Origin: Sphaerochaeta globosa str. Buddy
Lineage (GTDB): Bacteria > Spirochaetota > Spirochaetia > Sphaerochaetales > Sphaerochaetaceae
Assembly (NCBI RefSeq): GCF_000190435.1
Contig: NC_015152.1
Location: 626,458-690,457 of the forward strand
Length of the DNA: 64,000 nt
Direction: 5' to 3'
Position numbers and translations under genes: made by a program. The notes under the pieces were generated by a model, which had not been told where the DNA came from, ran no database searches, and saw only the letters and a list, made by a program, of their open reading frames with translations. Shown here piece by piece: positions 42,552 through 50,007 of this stretch. The stretch's first letter is position 1, and every line of letters begins with the position of its first letter.

Positions 42552-42758
42552 TTAGGATCGTCCACCCATCAGAAGTATCAGACTGGTTACAACGGCTGCC
42601 GCCCCACCAATAAAATACCACAGAGTGTCTTTTGTTAAGCCCATTCCTAAGAAGGTGCGAACTGAGTCGCCCAATGAACGGGTGGCAAATATTCCACCAA
42701 CCACAAGCGCCAGTCCTCCGAAAAACAAGATGATTCCGAGTATTTTTGAAATGCCCAT
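42552..42758 (-). CDS. Small two-helix membrane protein, DUF3185-like
   Basis: 68 residues from the ATG at 42758, eight bases after GGAG. Two membrane helices (LGIILFFGGLALVVGGIFA and WYFIGGAAAVVTSLILLMGG) around a short loop SLGDSVRTFLGMGLTKDTLW. The layout, with a D-S-x-x-x-x-F loop and TKDTxWYxxGG, fits DUF3185, widespread with no known role. It may be co-transcribed with the barrel gene 40 bases downstream. Confidence 0.75.
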   Translation of the reverse strand: MGISKILGIILFFGGLALVVGGIFATRSLGDSVRTFLGMGLTKDTLWYFIGGAAAVVTSLILLMGGRS

Positions 42759-42844
42759 AGGTTCTTTCTCCAAAGTTTTTGTATCCCGAGATAAACTCGG
42801 AAGGTCCAGTTTGCGTTTTACATAACTAACGGGGATTTTTTTTT

Positions 42845-42862
42845 CTTGGCAGTTCTGCCAAG
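42845..42862. promoter_or_regulatory. Perfect palindrome upstream of the DUF3185-like gene
   Basis: CTTGGCAG-TT-CTGCCAAG, next to a run of nine T. On the minus strand the hairpin is followed by A residues, so it is not a terminator for that strand; an operator or leader hairpin is more likely. Confidence 0.45.
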
Positions 42863-43113
42863 GAATTAGTATCCCGTATTTTGAGTATAATCCTGGGGGA
42901 AAATTGGGTCTGTACGCAAACGAACATAGCAGAAGGATTTTTGAATTATTTTGATACTTGTTGATTAATGAGATCTATGATTGTTTGGTAAGGGGCAGAG
43001 GAATGCAATATACGCAGAGAAAACGGGTATGAGTATGAAGAAGAATGGATGCTGGAATGCTCTTTCCCTGAAGCCTGACGCACGGTAAATCTGCACAGTC
43101 GCTATAGTATGAT

Positions 43114-43141
43114 AAGAGCCGCTGATTATTCAGCGGCTCTT
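43114..43141. terminator. Hairpin downstream of tRNA-Cys
   Basis: AAGAGCCGCTGA / TCAGCGGCTCTT with a four-base loop, seven bases past the tRNA 3' end. Confidence 0.65.
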
Positions 43142-43147
43142 ATAAAA

Positions 43148-43218
43148 GGTGCCAATCGGATTCGAACCGATGCATCAAGGTTTTGCAGACCTTTCCCTTA
43201 CCGCTTGGGTATGGCACC
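43148..43218 (-). tRNA. tRNA-Cys (anticodon GCA)
   Basis: 71 bases on the minus strand. Acceptor stem GGTGCCA / TGGCACC, D arm CCC-AAGCGGTAA-GGG, anticodon arm AAGGT-CTGCAAA-ACCTT with GCA, and T arm ATCGG-TTCGAAT-CCGAT all pair perfectly. CCA is not encoded. The variable loop is five bases and the D loop is short, both normal for tRNA-Cys. Confidence 0.95.
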
Positions 43219-43299
43219 ATGCATTAGGCATTGTTGACCATACCAGTTTTCTTTTTGATAATCAAGGGGGAATCTGTAGGATTTTCACAAGGAGTTTCT

Positions 43300-43878
43300 A
43301 TGATCAAGCGAATACTTGTCGTTCTTTGTTTAGGTATCATTTTTCTGGCGCCTTTGTGTGCTTTTGGCAATGAGCGATGGTTGAGTACCAGTTTTACCGC
43401 CGATTATCACTACGGCAGTGCCTTGCCTGTAGATACTTCTTTAGGCCTGGATATCTCGTACTTCTTGTTCAGCCCCTTCCATGGCTCGGGCTTTGTAACC
43501 AAGGTGTCCACCACCTTCTCGAATTCGATCACGCGCATGGCCTTTTTTCTTGGGCCGGCTTACCGCTCAGTCCTGGCCGGGGGAGTGGAGGGCTATATTT
43601 CCTTTGGGCCTTCCTTTACCGATATCGAGAATCAGGTTCCCGGTGGCAGTGAGGAAATGCAACTTGGGGTTGGCTTGGACGTGGGCTCACGTTTTAGGTT
43701 TTCCAGTGCTGGTTCCCTTGATATGGCACTTGTTTTGGGCATTTTTGCTGATGTTTCGCTCCTGCATATCGTGGATGGGGAGTATCTAAGAGGGTGGACG
43801 GGGAATGTCGTCCCCTATGTCGGTTTCTCCTTTTCTTCAATTGTTCAGTATGGATTTCCTTCCTACACCATATATTGA
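43300..43878 (+). CDS. Small outer-membrane beta-barrel protein
   Basis: 192 residues from the ATG at 43300, five bases after AAGGAG; the longer frame has no ribosome site. Signal peptide MIKRILVVLCLGIIFLAPLCAFG. Strand-like segments GFVTKVSTTFSNSITRMAFFLGP and MQLGVGLDVGSRFRF; ends GFSFSSIVQYGFPSYTIY. Length and strand pattern fit an eight-stranded barrel. No family recognised. Confidence 0.7.
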   Translation: MIKRILVVLCLGIIFLAPLCAFGNERWLSTSFTADYHYGSALPVDTSLGLDISYFLFSPFHGSGFVTKVSTTFSNSITRMAFFLGPAYRSVLAGGVEGYISFGPSFTDIENQVPGGSEEMQLGVGLDVGSRFRFSSAGSLDMALVLGIFADVSLLHIVDGEYLRGWTGNVVPYVGFSFSSIVQYGFPSYTIY

Positions 43879-43986
43879 ACATTCTTGAACGTTTTTCATC
43901 TGTTAGTTGGACGTTTATTGTTGACATCTGAATGTTTTTGATTGTATTATGGCATTGTAACGCTTTAAAAGTACAAAAACATTCAA
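43875..43986 (+). promoter_or_regulatory. Promoter and repeated operator half-sites of the DeoR gene
   Basis: TTGACA (43921-43926), 18 bases, TATTAT (43945-43950). TTGAACGTTTTTC (43885-43897), TGAATGTTTTTGA (43929-43941) and the reverse complement AAAAACATTCAA (43975-43986) share one core; a partial copy TTGAACATTC lies at 43875. One site overlaps the spacer of the promoter, as expected for autorepression. Confidence 0.65.
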
Positions 43987-43996
43987 GGAAGTATTC

Positions 43997-44776
43997 ATGT
44001 CAACCATTCCTGCCAGCAGACAGCAATACATTCTCAACCTGATCAAGACTGAAGGTACGGTTACGGTCAGTCAGCTGGCAGACGAACTGGGAGTGAGCGA
44101 ACTCACCATCCGCCGCGACCTCGACCAGCTGGAGAAGAAAGGGTTGGTTGAACGTACGCACGGTGGAGCGACGGCAAGAAGAAACCTCCCGGTTGAACCC
44201 GATTACCTGCAGAAAGCATCAGAATTGCCCAAGGAAAAAGAGTCCATCGGACAAGCTGTAGCACAGATGATTGAGGAAGGGGACACGCTGTACATCAACA
44301 GCGGTTCCACCACGTTCGAGGTTATCCGCTCGGTAGCCGCACTGCAGAAGAAAGTGACCATAGTTACCAACAACATCGATGCAATTTGGCTGTGCAAGGA
44401 AAGCGAACACATCCGACTCATTCTTGCAGGCGGTGTATACCGCAGCCGAAGTCACTCCGTCTCCGGTTCTCTTTCTTCAATTCTGGTAAGTCAGATATAT
44501 GCCAACAAAGCGATCATCGGCGTCGATGGATTCTCTCCCTCTGCAGGTCTCACCACCCCCATTCTGGAGGAGGCCGAGACCACCCGTGCCATGATCGAAC
44601 ATACCGTAGGGACGGTGATCGTGGTGGCGGCATCGAACAAGATAGGGGTGGTTTCAAACTTCAAGACTGTTGGTCTTGATCAGGTCGATGTGTTGGTCAC
44701 CGATGAAAAGGGCGGTGAGATAGTCAAGCAAATGGAGATCCCTGAGGGTCTTACAATACAAATAGCAACTACATAG
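43997..44776 (+). CDS. DeoR-family transcriptional regulator
   Basis: 259 residues. N-terminal winged helix with VSQLADELGVSELTIRRDLDQLEKKGLVERTHGGA, the classic DeoR signature. C-terminal sugar-phosphate sensor domain has DTLYINSGSTTFEV and VDGFSP. AAGGAAG precedes the ATG. The two genes directly downstream encode an Ldh-family dehydrogenase and malic enzyme, so it probably controls that operon and itself. The inducing phosphorylated ligand is not known. Confidence 0.88.
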   Translation: MSTIPASRQQYILNLIKTEGTVTVSQLADELGVSELTIRRDLDQLEKKGLVERTHGGATARRNLPVEPDYLQKASELPKEKESIGQAVAQMIEEGDTLYINSGSTTFEVIRSVAALQKKVTIVTNNIDAIWLCKESEHIRLILAGGVYRSRSHSVSGSLSSILVSQIYANKAIIGVDGFSPSAGLTTPILEEAETTRAMIEHTVGTVIVVAASNKIGVVSNFKTVGLDQVDVLVTDEKGGEIVKQMEIPEGLTIQIATT

Positions 44777-44794
44777 GTGTAGGAGGAGTACCGA

Positions 44795-45937
44795 ATGAAG
44801 TATATGGATGAGTATGCCGAGCATTATAAGGATTGCGCTTGGGTCGGCTTCGAGGAACTGGAAAAGTTCATGGAAGAGGCTTTGATTCATGCAGGCGTTC
44901 CCGCCCCCGATGCAAAAATTATCGGTGATGTTCTGATCGAGAGCGACAAACGGGGCATCGACAGCCATGGTATCGGGCGCCTGAAGCCGATTTACATCGA
45001 CCGCATCGATATGGGCATCATGAACCCTGTCACCGAAATTGAGGTGATCAAGGACAAGGATGCAACCGCTGTCCTCGATGCACACAATGGTATGGGCCAT
45101 GTCGCCGGCTACAAGGCTATGGAAATGGCTATTGAGAAGGCTAAAAAGTATGGCTTGGGCATGGTTGTGGTACGCAACTCCAATCATTACGGCATTGCAG
45201 GTTACTTTGCCACCATGGCAACCAAGGCCGGTATGCTTGGCATTACCGGAACCAATGCACGTCCCTCCATCGCCCCTACCAACGGTGTGGAGAACATGCT
45301 TGGTACCAACCCCTTAACCTTCGGCCTTCCTACCGACGAGGAATTCCCCTTCGTCCTCGACTGTGCAACCAGCGTGACGCAGAGAGGCAAGATTGAAGTG
45401 TATGGAAGAGCTGGAAAGGCCCTTCCTGCAGGCTGGGTGCTCGACCATGAGGGAAAGACCAGAACCGATACGCAGCAGGTGCTTGAGGACCTGACGACCG
45501 GCAAGGCTGCTCTTACCCCCCTCGGTGGAATCGGTGAGGTTACCGGTGGCTACAAGGGCTTTGGTTACGCTACCGTAGTTGAGATTCTCTCTGCTGCATT
45601 GCAGGACGGTGCTTGGATGAAAGCCCTCAACGGCTTTGATGATGAGCATAAGGCCATTCCGTATCCACTTGGGCACTTCTTCATAGCGATCGACCCCGAG
45701 CATTTCATGGGACTGGATACCTTCAAGCGTATTGCAGGTTCCATTTGCCGCGAGCTGCGTGCGAGCAAGCTGGCTCCGGGTGAGGACTATATCTTCACTG
45801 CCGGTGAGAAAGAGTATCTTTCCTACCAGTTCCGCAAGGAGCATGGCTGCCCGGTTCCTCCTTCACTGCAGAAGGTCATGGTAACCCTGCGCGACCGTTT
45901 CAAGATGAATTACTCGTGGGATTTTGAGAAGAAATAA
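44795..45937 (+). CDS. Ldh-family (malate/L-lactate-type) NAD(P)-dependent dehydrogenase
   Basis: 380 residues; GGAGGAG precedes the ATG. Not related to the classical MDH/LDH fold but to the YlbC/DlgD group: ESDKRGIDSHGIGRLKP with the catalytic His, MVVVRNSNHYGIAGYFA, TNARPSIAPTNG and GGYKGFGY. Substrates in the family are 2-hydroxy acids such as malate, sulfolactate, ureidoglycolate or diketogulonate. The malic enzyme gene 15 bases downstream suggests malate or a related acid is made or used here. Confidence 0.88.
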   Translation: MKYMDEYAEHYKDCAWVGFEELEKFMEEALIHAGVPAPDAKIIGDVLIESDKRGIDSHGIGRLKPIYIDRIDMGIMNPVTEIEVIKDKDATAVLDAHNGMGHVAGYKAMEMAIEKAKKYGLGMVVVRNSNHYGIAGYFATMATKAGMLGITGTNARPSIAPTNGVENMLGTNPLTFGLPTDEEFPFVLDCATSVTQRGKIEVYGRAGKALPAGWVLDHEGKTRTDTQQVLEDLTTGKAALTPLGGIGEVTGGYKGFGYATVVEILSAALQDGAWMKALNGFDDEHKAIPYPLGHFFIAIDPEHFMGLDTFKRIAGSICRELRASKLAPGEDYIFTAGEKEYLSYQFRKEHGCPVPPSLQKVMVTLRDRFKMNYSWDFEKK

Positions 45938-45952
45938 GGAAAAGGAGAACTA

Positions 45953-47248
45953 GTGAAAATGCAAGACGATTTGACCAAGCGCGCGCTTGATTACCACATG
46001 ATGGACGGAGTACCGGGTAAAGTCTCGGTGGTTCCCTCCAAGCCCTGCCAGACTGCAGCCGACCTGGGCCTGGCCTATACTCCCGGTGTTGCAAAGCCTG
46101 TTCTGGCTATAGAAGCCAATCCCGAGGATGCCTACAAGTATACCTCCAAGGGCAATCTCGTTGCTGTCATTTCCAACGGGACGGCCATCCTCGGTCTTGG
46201 CGACCGTGGAGCTTTGGCCAGCAAGCCGGTTATGGAAGGCAAGGGTGTTCTGTTCAAGAGATTTGCCGACATCGACGTGTTCGATATTGAGCTGGACGAG
46301 AAAGATCCTGATAAAGTTATTGCAATGGTCAAGGCCATGACTCCTACCTTCGGTGGTGTGAACCTCGAGGATATCAAGGGACCTGAGTGCTTCAAGATTG
46401 AGCAGGAGCTGATCAAACAGTGCAATATCCCCATTTTCCATGACGACCAGCACGGAACCGCCATTATTGCAACCGCAGGTTTGATGAACAGCTGCGAGAT
46501 CCTGGGCAAGAAGCTTGAGGACATCAAGGTTGTGGTCAACGGTGCAGGAGCCGCCGGTATCAGCTGTGCGAAGATGTTTGTTGCAGCCGGTGTGAAGCGG
46601 GAGCACATCACCATGCTTGACAGCAAGGGTGTTGTCTACCAGGGCAGAACCGCCGGTATGACAGCTGAGAAGCAGGAGTTTGCCACCGCCGGGAGTGCCC
46701 GTACGCTCTCTGATGCCATGGTGGGCGCCGATGTATTCATGGGCCTCTCTGTTGCCGACTGTGTAACGCCTGATATGCTGCTTTCCATGGCCAAGGACCC
46801 GGTGGTCTTTGCCATGTCCAACCCTAATCCTGAGATCGACTACGAGTTGGCCATGTCCATTCGCAGCGATCTGATTATGGCAACCGGAAGAAGTGACTAT
46901 CCGAACCAGATCAACAACGTGCTTGGCTTCCCCTTCATTTTCCGCGGTGCTCTGGACGTACGTTCGGTCATCATCAGCGAAGGAATGAAGATGGCAGCTG
47001 CAAAGGCACTTGCTGCTCTTGCAAAAGAGCCGGTTCCTGCTTCTGTTGAGAAGGCTTACAACGGTCAGAAGTTCAGCTTTGGTCGCAACTACATCGTTCC
47101 CAAGCCGTTCGATCCCCGTGTCATTGAATGGGAAGCAGTGGCTGTTGCCAAGGCGGCCTGCGAGGAAGGTCTTGCAGAGAAGCCCATCACCGACTGGGAA
47201 GCCTACAGAGTCTCCCTGGTGAAGCGGATGGAGAAGTACTGGAAGTAA
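45953..47248 (+). CDS. NAD(P)-dependent malic enzyme (oxaloacetate-decarboxylating malate dehydrogenase)
   Basis: 431 residues, probably starting at GTG 45953 (AAGGAG five bases upstream); the ATG at 45959 is an alternative. It is the short bacterial form: AYTPGVAKPVLAIE, GDRGALASKPVMEGKGVLFKRFADIDVFDIE, FHDDQHGTAII with the metal-binding DDQH, and NGAGAAGISCAKMF for the nucleotide. No phosphotransacetylase domain follows. It converts malate to pyruvate and CO2 with reduction of NAD(P). In an operon with the DeoR and Ldh genes. Confidence 0.92.
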   Translation: MKMQDDLTKRALDYHMMDGVPGKVSVVPSKPCQTAADLGLAYTPGVAKPVLAIEANPEDAYKYTSKGNLVAVISNGTAILGLGDRGALASKPVMEGKGVLFKRFADIDVFDIELDEKDPDKVIAMVKAMTPTFGGVNLEDIKGPECFKIEQELIKQCNIPIFHDDQHGTAIIATAGLMNSCEILGKKLEDIKVVVNGAGAAGISCAKMFVAAGVKREHITMLDSKGVVYQGRTAGMTAEKQEFATAGSARTLSDAMVGADVFMGLSVADCVTPDMLLSMAKDPVVFAMSNPNPEIDYELAMSIRSDLIMATGRSDYPNQINNVLGFPFIFRGALDVRSVIISEGMKMAAAKALAALAKEPVPASVEKAYNGQKFSFGRNYIVPKPFDPRVIEWEAVAVAKAACEEGLAEKPITDWEAYRVSLVKRMEKYWK

Positions 47249-47278
47249 CGCATCGTTCCCGTGTGTCTAGCGTTGGAG

Positions 47279-47307
47279 GCCGTCCTGGTAACAGGGCGGC
47301 TTTCTCT
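47279..47307 (+). terminator. Terminator of the malic-enzyme operon
   Basis: GCCGTCCTG / CAGGGCGGC with a GTAA loop and one G-U pair, followed by TTTCTCT. Confidence 0.8.
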
Positions 47308-47376
47308 CATTTTAGGTGATAGGTTCTTGCCTGCCTTCCTCATTATTGTCTAGGATGGAAGGCAACGAAGGCCCAA

Positions 47377-47895
47377 ATGCACTGTATCGAATGTACGAGA
47401 TCCTATGCTGACCAAATTCTTGCCATCTACAACGATGCAATTTTGACTACCACTGCCATGTATGAGTATGTCAAGCGTCCCCAAGAGTCCATGCTCTCCT
47501 GGTTCGATGCAAAAGAGCAGGGTGGGTATCCGGTCATCGGCTTGGTCGATGACAATGACAAGCTTTTGGCCTTTGGGACCTACGGGCCTTTTCGCACCCG
47601 CCCGGCTTACCACTATACCATTGAACATTCGGTATATGTGCATAAGGACTATCGAGGTAAGGGCCTTGGACAGATAATCCTGTCCCTGCTCATCAAGAAA
47701 GCTATTGAACAGCAGTATCACACCATAATTGCTGCCATAGACTCATCCAACATAGCTTCCATCCACCTCCATGAGAAGGCCGGCTTTGAGCATTGCGGGG
47801 TTGTCAAGGAAGTGGGGTATAAGTTCGGCTTGTTCAGAAGTCTGGTTTTCATGCAGTTGCTGCTGCCCACTCCATCGGAACCGAAAGAAATCTAG
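47377..47895 (+). CDS. GNAT-family N-acetyltransferase (phosphinothricin-type)
   Basis: 172 residues. The acetyl-CoA loop is VYVHKDYRGKGLGQIILSLL near residue 90, and SIHLHEKAGFEHCGVVKEVGYKFG at the end is typical of phosphinothricin or methionine-sulfoximine acetyltransferases. Family members modify free amino-acid analogues. Single gene, weak GAAGG ribosome site five bases before the ATG. Confidence 0.85.
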   Translation: MHCIECTRSYADQILAIYNDAILTTTAMYEYVKRPQESMLSWFDAKEQGGYPVIGLVDDNDKLLAFGTYGPFRTRPAYHYTIEHSVYVHKDYRGKGLGQIILSLLIKKAIEQQYHTIIAAIDSSNIASIHLHEKAGFEHCGVVKEVGYKFGLFRSLVFMQLLLPTPSEPKEI

Positions 47896-47932
47896 CCTTT
47901 AAATAATCTGGAAGTTTTTATAAACAAAAAGA

Positions 47933-47966
47933 GAAGCCAGTGATGTTTCCCGCAACACTGGCTTCT
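47933..47966 (-). terminator. Terminator of the 48013 gene
   Basis: GAAGCCAGTG / CACTGGCTTC with a 13-base loop, followed on the minus strand by TCTTTTTG. Confidence 0.8.
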
Positions 47967-48012
47967 GATTATTTGCAAGCTTGTCTGTCCGGACGCGCTA
48001 TCTAGAAGCAAT

Positions 48013-48249
48013 TCAATTGGCAACCACGAACAAGGTCCTGTCCATTCCCTGCTCGGCGACCGAGTAGGTGAAGTTGTAGGCATTGGAGGCGACCGTAAAG
48101 CCGAACTCGTCGGCGCTGAAGGTAGTCCTCTCCGGGATGTATGCATGGAGCTTGAGAGTCACGGTGTCGTTCATGCCGGCGGCGAAGAGAGAGGAAGAGA
48201 GCAATGCCATGAGGATGATGGTAAGTGCGATGGTTGCTAACTTCTTCAT
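48013..48249 (-). CDS. Very small exported protein, possibly a short relative of the exported paralogue family
   Basis: 78 residues. Signal peptide MKKLATIALTIILMALLSSSLFAAG leaves only about 54 mature residues (NDTVTLKLHAYIPERTTFSA ... DRTLFVVAN). It begins like the mature ends of other secreted spirochaete beta proteins, but the C-terminal GTVTFTY motif is absent. It has the same upstream box type as members A-D. Ribosome site GAAGGAGAGAGC. Function unknown. Confidence 0.65.
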   Translation of the reverse strand: MKKLATIALTIILMALLSSSLFAAGMNDTVTLKLHAYIPERTTFSADEFGFTVASNAYNFTYSVAEQGMDRTLFVVAN

Positions 48250-48282
48250 ATGCTCTCTCCTTCTTGTCGTTGTTGTACTTGA

Positions 48283-48311
48283 AGAATATGGAATATGTGA
48301 GAAGAAGTCAA
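48283..48311 (-). promoter_or_regulatory. Promoter of the 48013 gene
   Basis: TTGACT (48306-48311), 17 bases, TATTCT (48283-48288). The leader has no GAAGC-type hairpin. Confidence 0.7.
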
Positions 48312-48445
48312 TACACGAAATACTATAATTTATTATAATAAAAGAAATTAGCGAATGTCATATGTACAAAGAAGTGACCTATAACATCTACCAATAACAT
48401 CTAACATAGCACAAGTTTTAACCGGTTTAGCAATCGCGATTGTCC

Positions 48446-48536
48446 ACTTGTGACAGAGACAATACGCTGAATTTGCAGGCATTCGCACATACGGCATCCT
48501 TTGTGCTTGTGGCATATCCTTTGCTGTGACAAGAGA
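48446..48536. promoter_or_regulatory. ACTTGTGACA boxes upstream of the 48013 gene
   Basis: ACTTGTGACAGAGAC at 48446-48460 and GCTGTGACAAGAGA at 48523-48536, in an otherwise empty 300-base spacer. They match the boxes of the exported paralogues at 2-6 kb and 24 kb. Confidence 0.45.
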
Positions 48537-48609
48537 CATGAACGAAGTATTGCACCGCTTCTGACAGGAGAGCGGTGAGCAAAGTGAACTGAACTTCTCC
48601 CATCAGGAG

Positions 48610-48639
48610 AAAAAAAGAACCTGCCGACATGGCAGGTTC
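48610..48639 (-). terminator. Terminator of the 48660 gene
   Basis: GAACCTGCC / GGCAGGTTC with a short loop, followed by seven U on the minus strand. Confidence 0.85.
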
Positions 48640-48659
48640 CTCTAGCTGGCAGCTCTCTC

Positions 48660-49259
48660 TTAGGCGATGCCGAGCATCTCCTTGATCTGGGCCTTGGCCT
48701 GGGTGAGAATATTCGTATATTGCTCATCGAGCTGAGAAAGTTGTTTGTCCAACAGCTTCATGAACTCAGGGTCCTGTTCGGGCCTGAGGGTGAAGTTGGG
48801 ACCATACTGCTTGCGTAGCTGTGCTTCCTTCTGTTGCAAGGCAGGAGCAAACTGCTGTTTCATACGTTCCACCAAGTCTTCCTGGTTCTCAAGATACTGG
48901 GTGAAAAAACCCTCAAGTTGTCCAAGCAACTGTACAACCTGATCATTTCCTTCTCCGAGAATGAGACCAAGGTCGAGAACCTTGGTAAAAGCATCCTTGA
49001 AGGCAGCATTCCTGGGAAGTGCAAGGTTGGAGAGCATGGTAAGCGTCATCCCTTCCTTGAACGCTTCTTTTTCTTCAGCAGGTACTGCGTCGTACTGCTG
49101 CTTAATTGCTTCCTTTGTTGCATCCATATCGCTGAGGAACGAGCCTGCCGACTGTCTGCCTTCCTTGACCTTTAGGTCCCGTTTGATCTTTATCGGGTCC
49201 ACCTGGAGTTTTTCTGTCTTTTCCAGAGCAAGTTCCCATGCAGATTTTATGATTGCCAT
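48660..49259 (-). CDS. Hypothetical cytoplasmic protein
   Basis: 199 residues from the ATG at 49259, six bases after GAGGAG; the longer frame overlaps the divergent gene. Charged and Gln/Glu/Leu-rich, mostly helical: MAIIKSAWELALEKTEKLQVD at the start and LLGQLEGFFTQYLENQEDLVERM in the second half. Resembles uncharacterised spirochaete proteins that start AIIKSAxELALE. No enzymatic motif. Divergent from the TRIC-type gene. Confidence 0.65.
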   Translation of the reverse strand: MAIIKSAWELALEKTEKLQVDPIKIKRDLKVKEGRQSAGSFLSDMDATKEAIKQQYDAVPAEEKEAFKEGMTLTMLSNLALPRNAAFKDAFTKVLDLGLILGEGNDQVVQLLGQLEGFFTQYLENQEDLVERMKQQFAPALQQKEAQLRKQYGPNFTLRPEQDPEFMKLLDKQLSQLDEQYTNILTQAKAQIKEMLGIA

Positions 49260-49338
49260 ACCTAACTCCTCATTACATAGCAAAGATAGTACAGTTCTGT
49301 GTCTTGGACAAGTCTTGGTTTGGTGATAGTCTCGAGCC

Positions 49339-49992
49339 ATGGAACTTGAACTGACCATCATCTATCTCTTCGACCTGTTTGGTACCTTTATCTTCGCCAT
49401 CACCGGCGCTGTAAAAGGAGTGCGATGCAAACTCGACATCCTGGGTGTGGTGGTGTTTGCCTGTACCGTCGGCTGTGGAGGCGGCATGTTTCGCGATATG
49501 TTGCTCGGAGCAACTCCGGTTGCCGCTCTGACCGATAGTGCCTATATTCTTATTTGTGTAGGAACAGGCCTCGCTGTATTCTTTCTTGCCCCCAAGTTTG
49601 TCGGAAAATGGCGGGTGATTCTCTTCGCCGATTCTCTGGGCTTGGGTGTCTTCACAGCCTTGGGTGTGGCAAAGGGTGCTATGTATGGCATCGGTCCGGT
49701 AGGGCAGGTGCTCTGCGGAGTATTCTCTGCCGTAGGCGGGGGTGTGGTAAGGGACATCATGAGCCGCTCGGTGCCCTCTGTTTTGACCAGTGACTTTTAT
49801 GCCACCGCCTCATTGATTGGAGGCATTGTATACCTGATTCTTGAAATGACTGGCTTGGGCATATTCTCTAAGTTCCTGATTGCCAGCGGCACAGTATTCA
49901 TCATTCGCCTGATTGCGATCAAATACCGGTTCCACCTGCCCGTAGCCGATACCGCCCTACCGGTGGATGACTACCTGACCATGCACAAATGA
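49339..49992 (+). CDS. Trimeric intracellular cation (TRIC) channel family protein (UPF0126)
   Basis: 217 residues with about seven membrane helices. Two UPF0126 repeats, each with the glycine-rich motif: CTVGCGGGMFRDMLLGATP and FSAVGGGVVRDIMSRSVPS. Prokaryotic TRIC proteins form trimers that conduct monovalent cations. Its position next to alaX and a VTT-domain gene suggests an operon by proximity only. Ribosome site is weak. Confidence 0.85.
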   Translation: MELELTIIYLFDLFGTFIFAITGAVKGVRCKLDILGVVVFACTVGCGGGMFRDMLLGATPVAALTDSAYILICVGTGLAVFFLAPKFVGKWRVILFADSLGLGVFTALGVAKGAMYGIGPVGQVLCGVFSAVGGGVVRDIMSRSVPSVLTSDFYATASLIGGIVYLILEMTGLGIFSKFLIASGTVFIIRLIAIKYRFHLPVADTALPVDDYLTMHK

Positions 49993-50007
49993 TTTGGAAG
50001 GAAACGC

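Noticed and set aside
42845-42862. Palindrome considered as a terminator
   Set aside because: On the minus strand it is followed by A residues, and on the plus strand no gene ends there.
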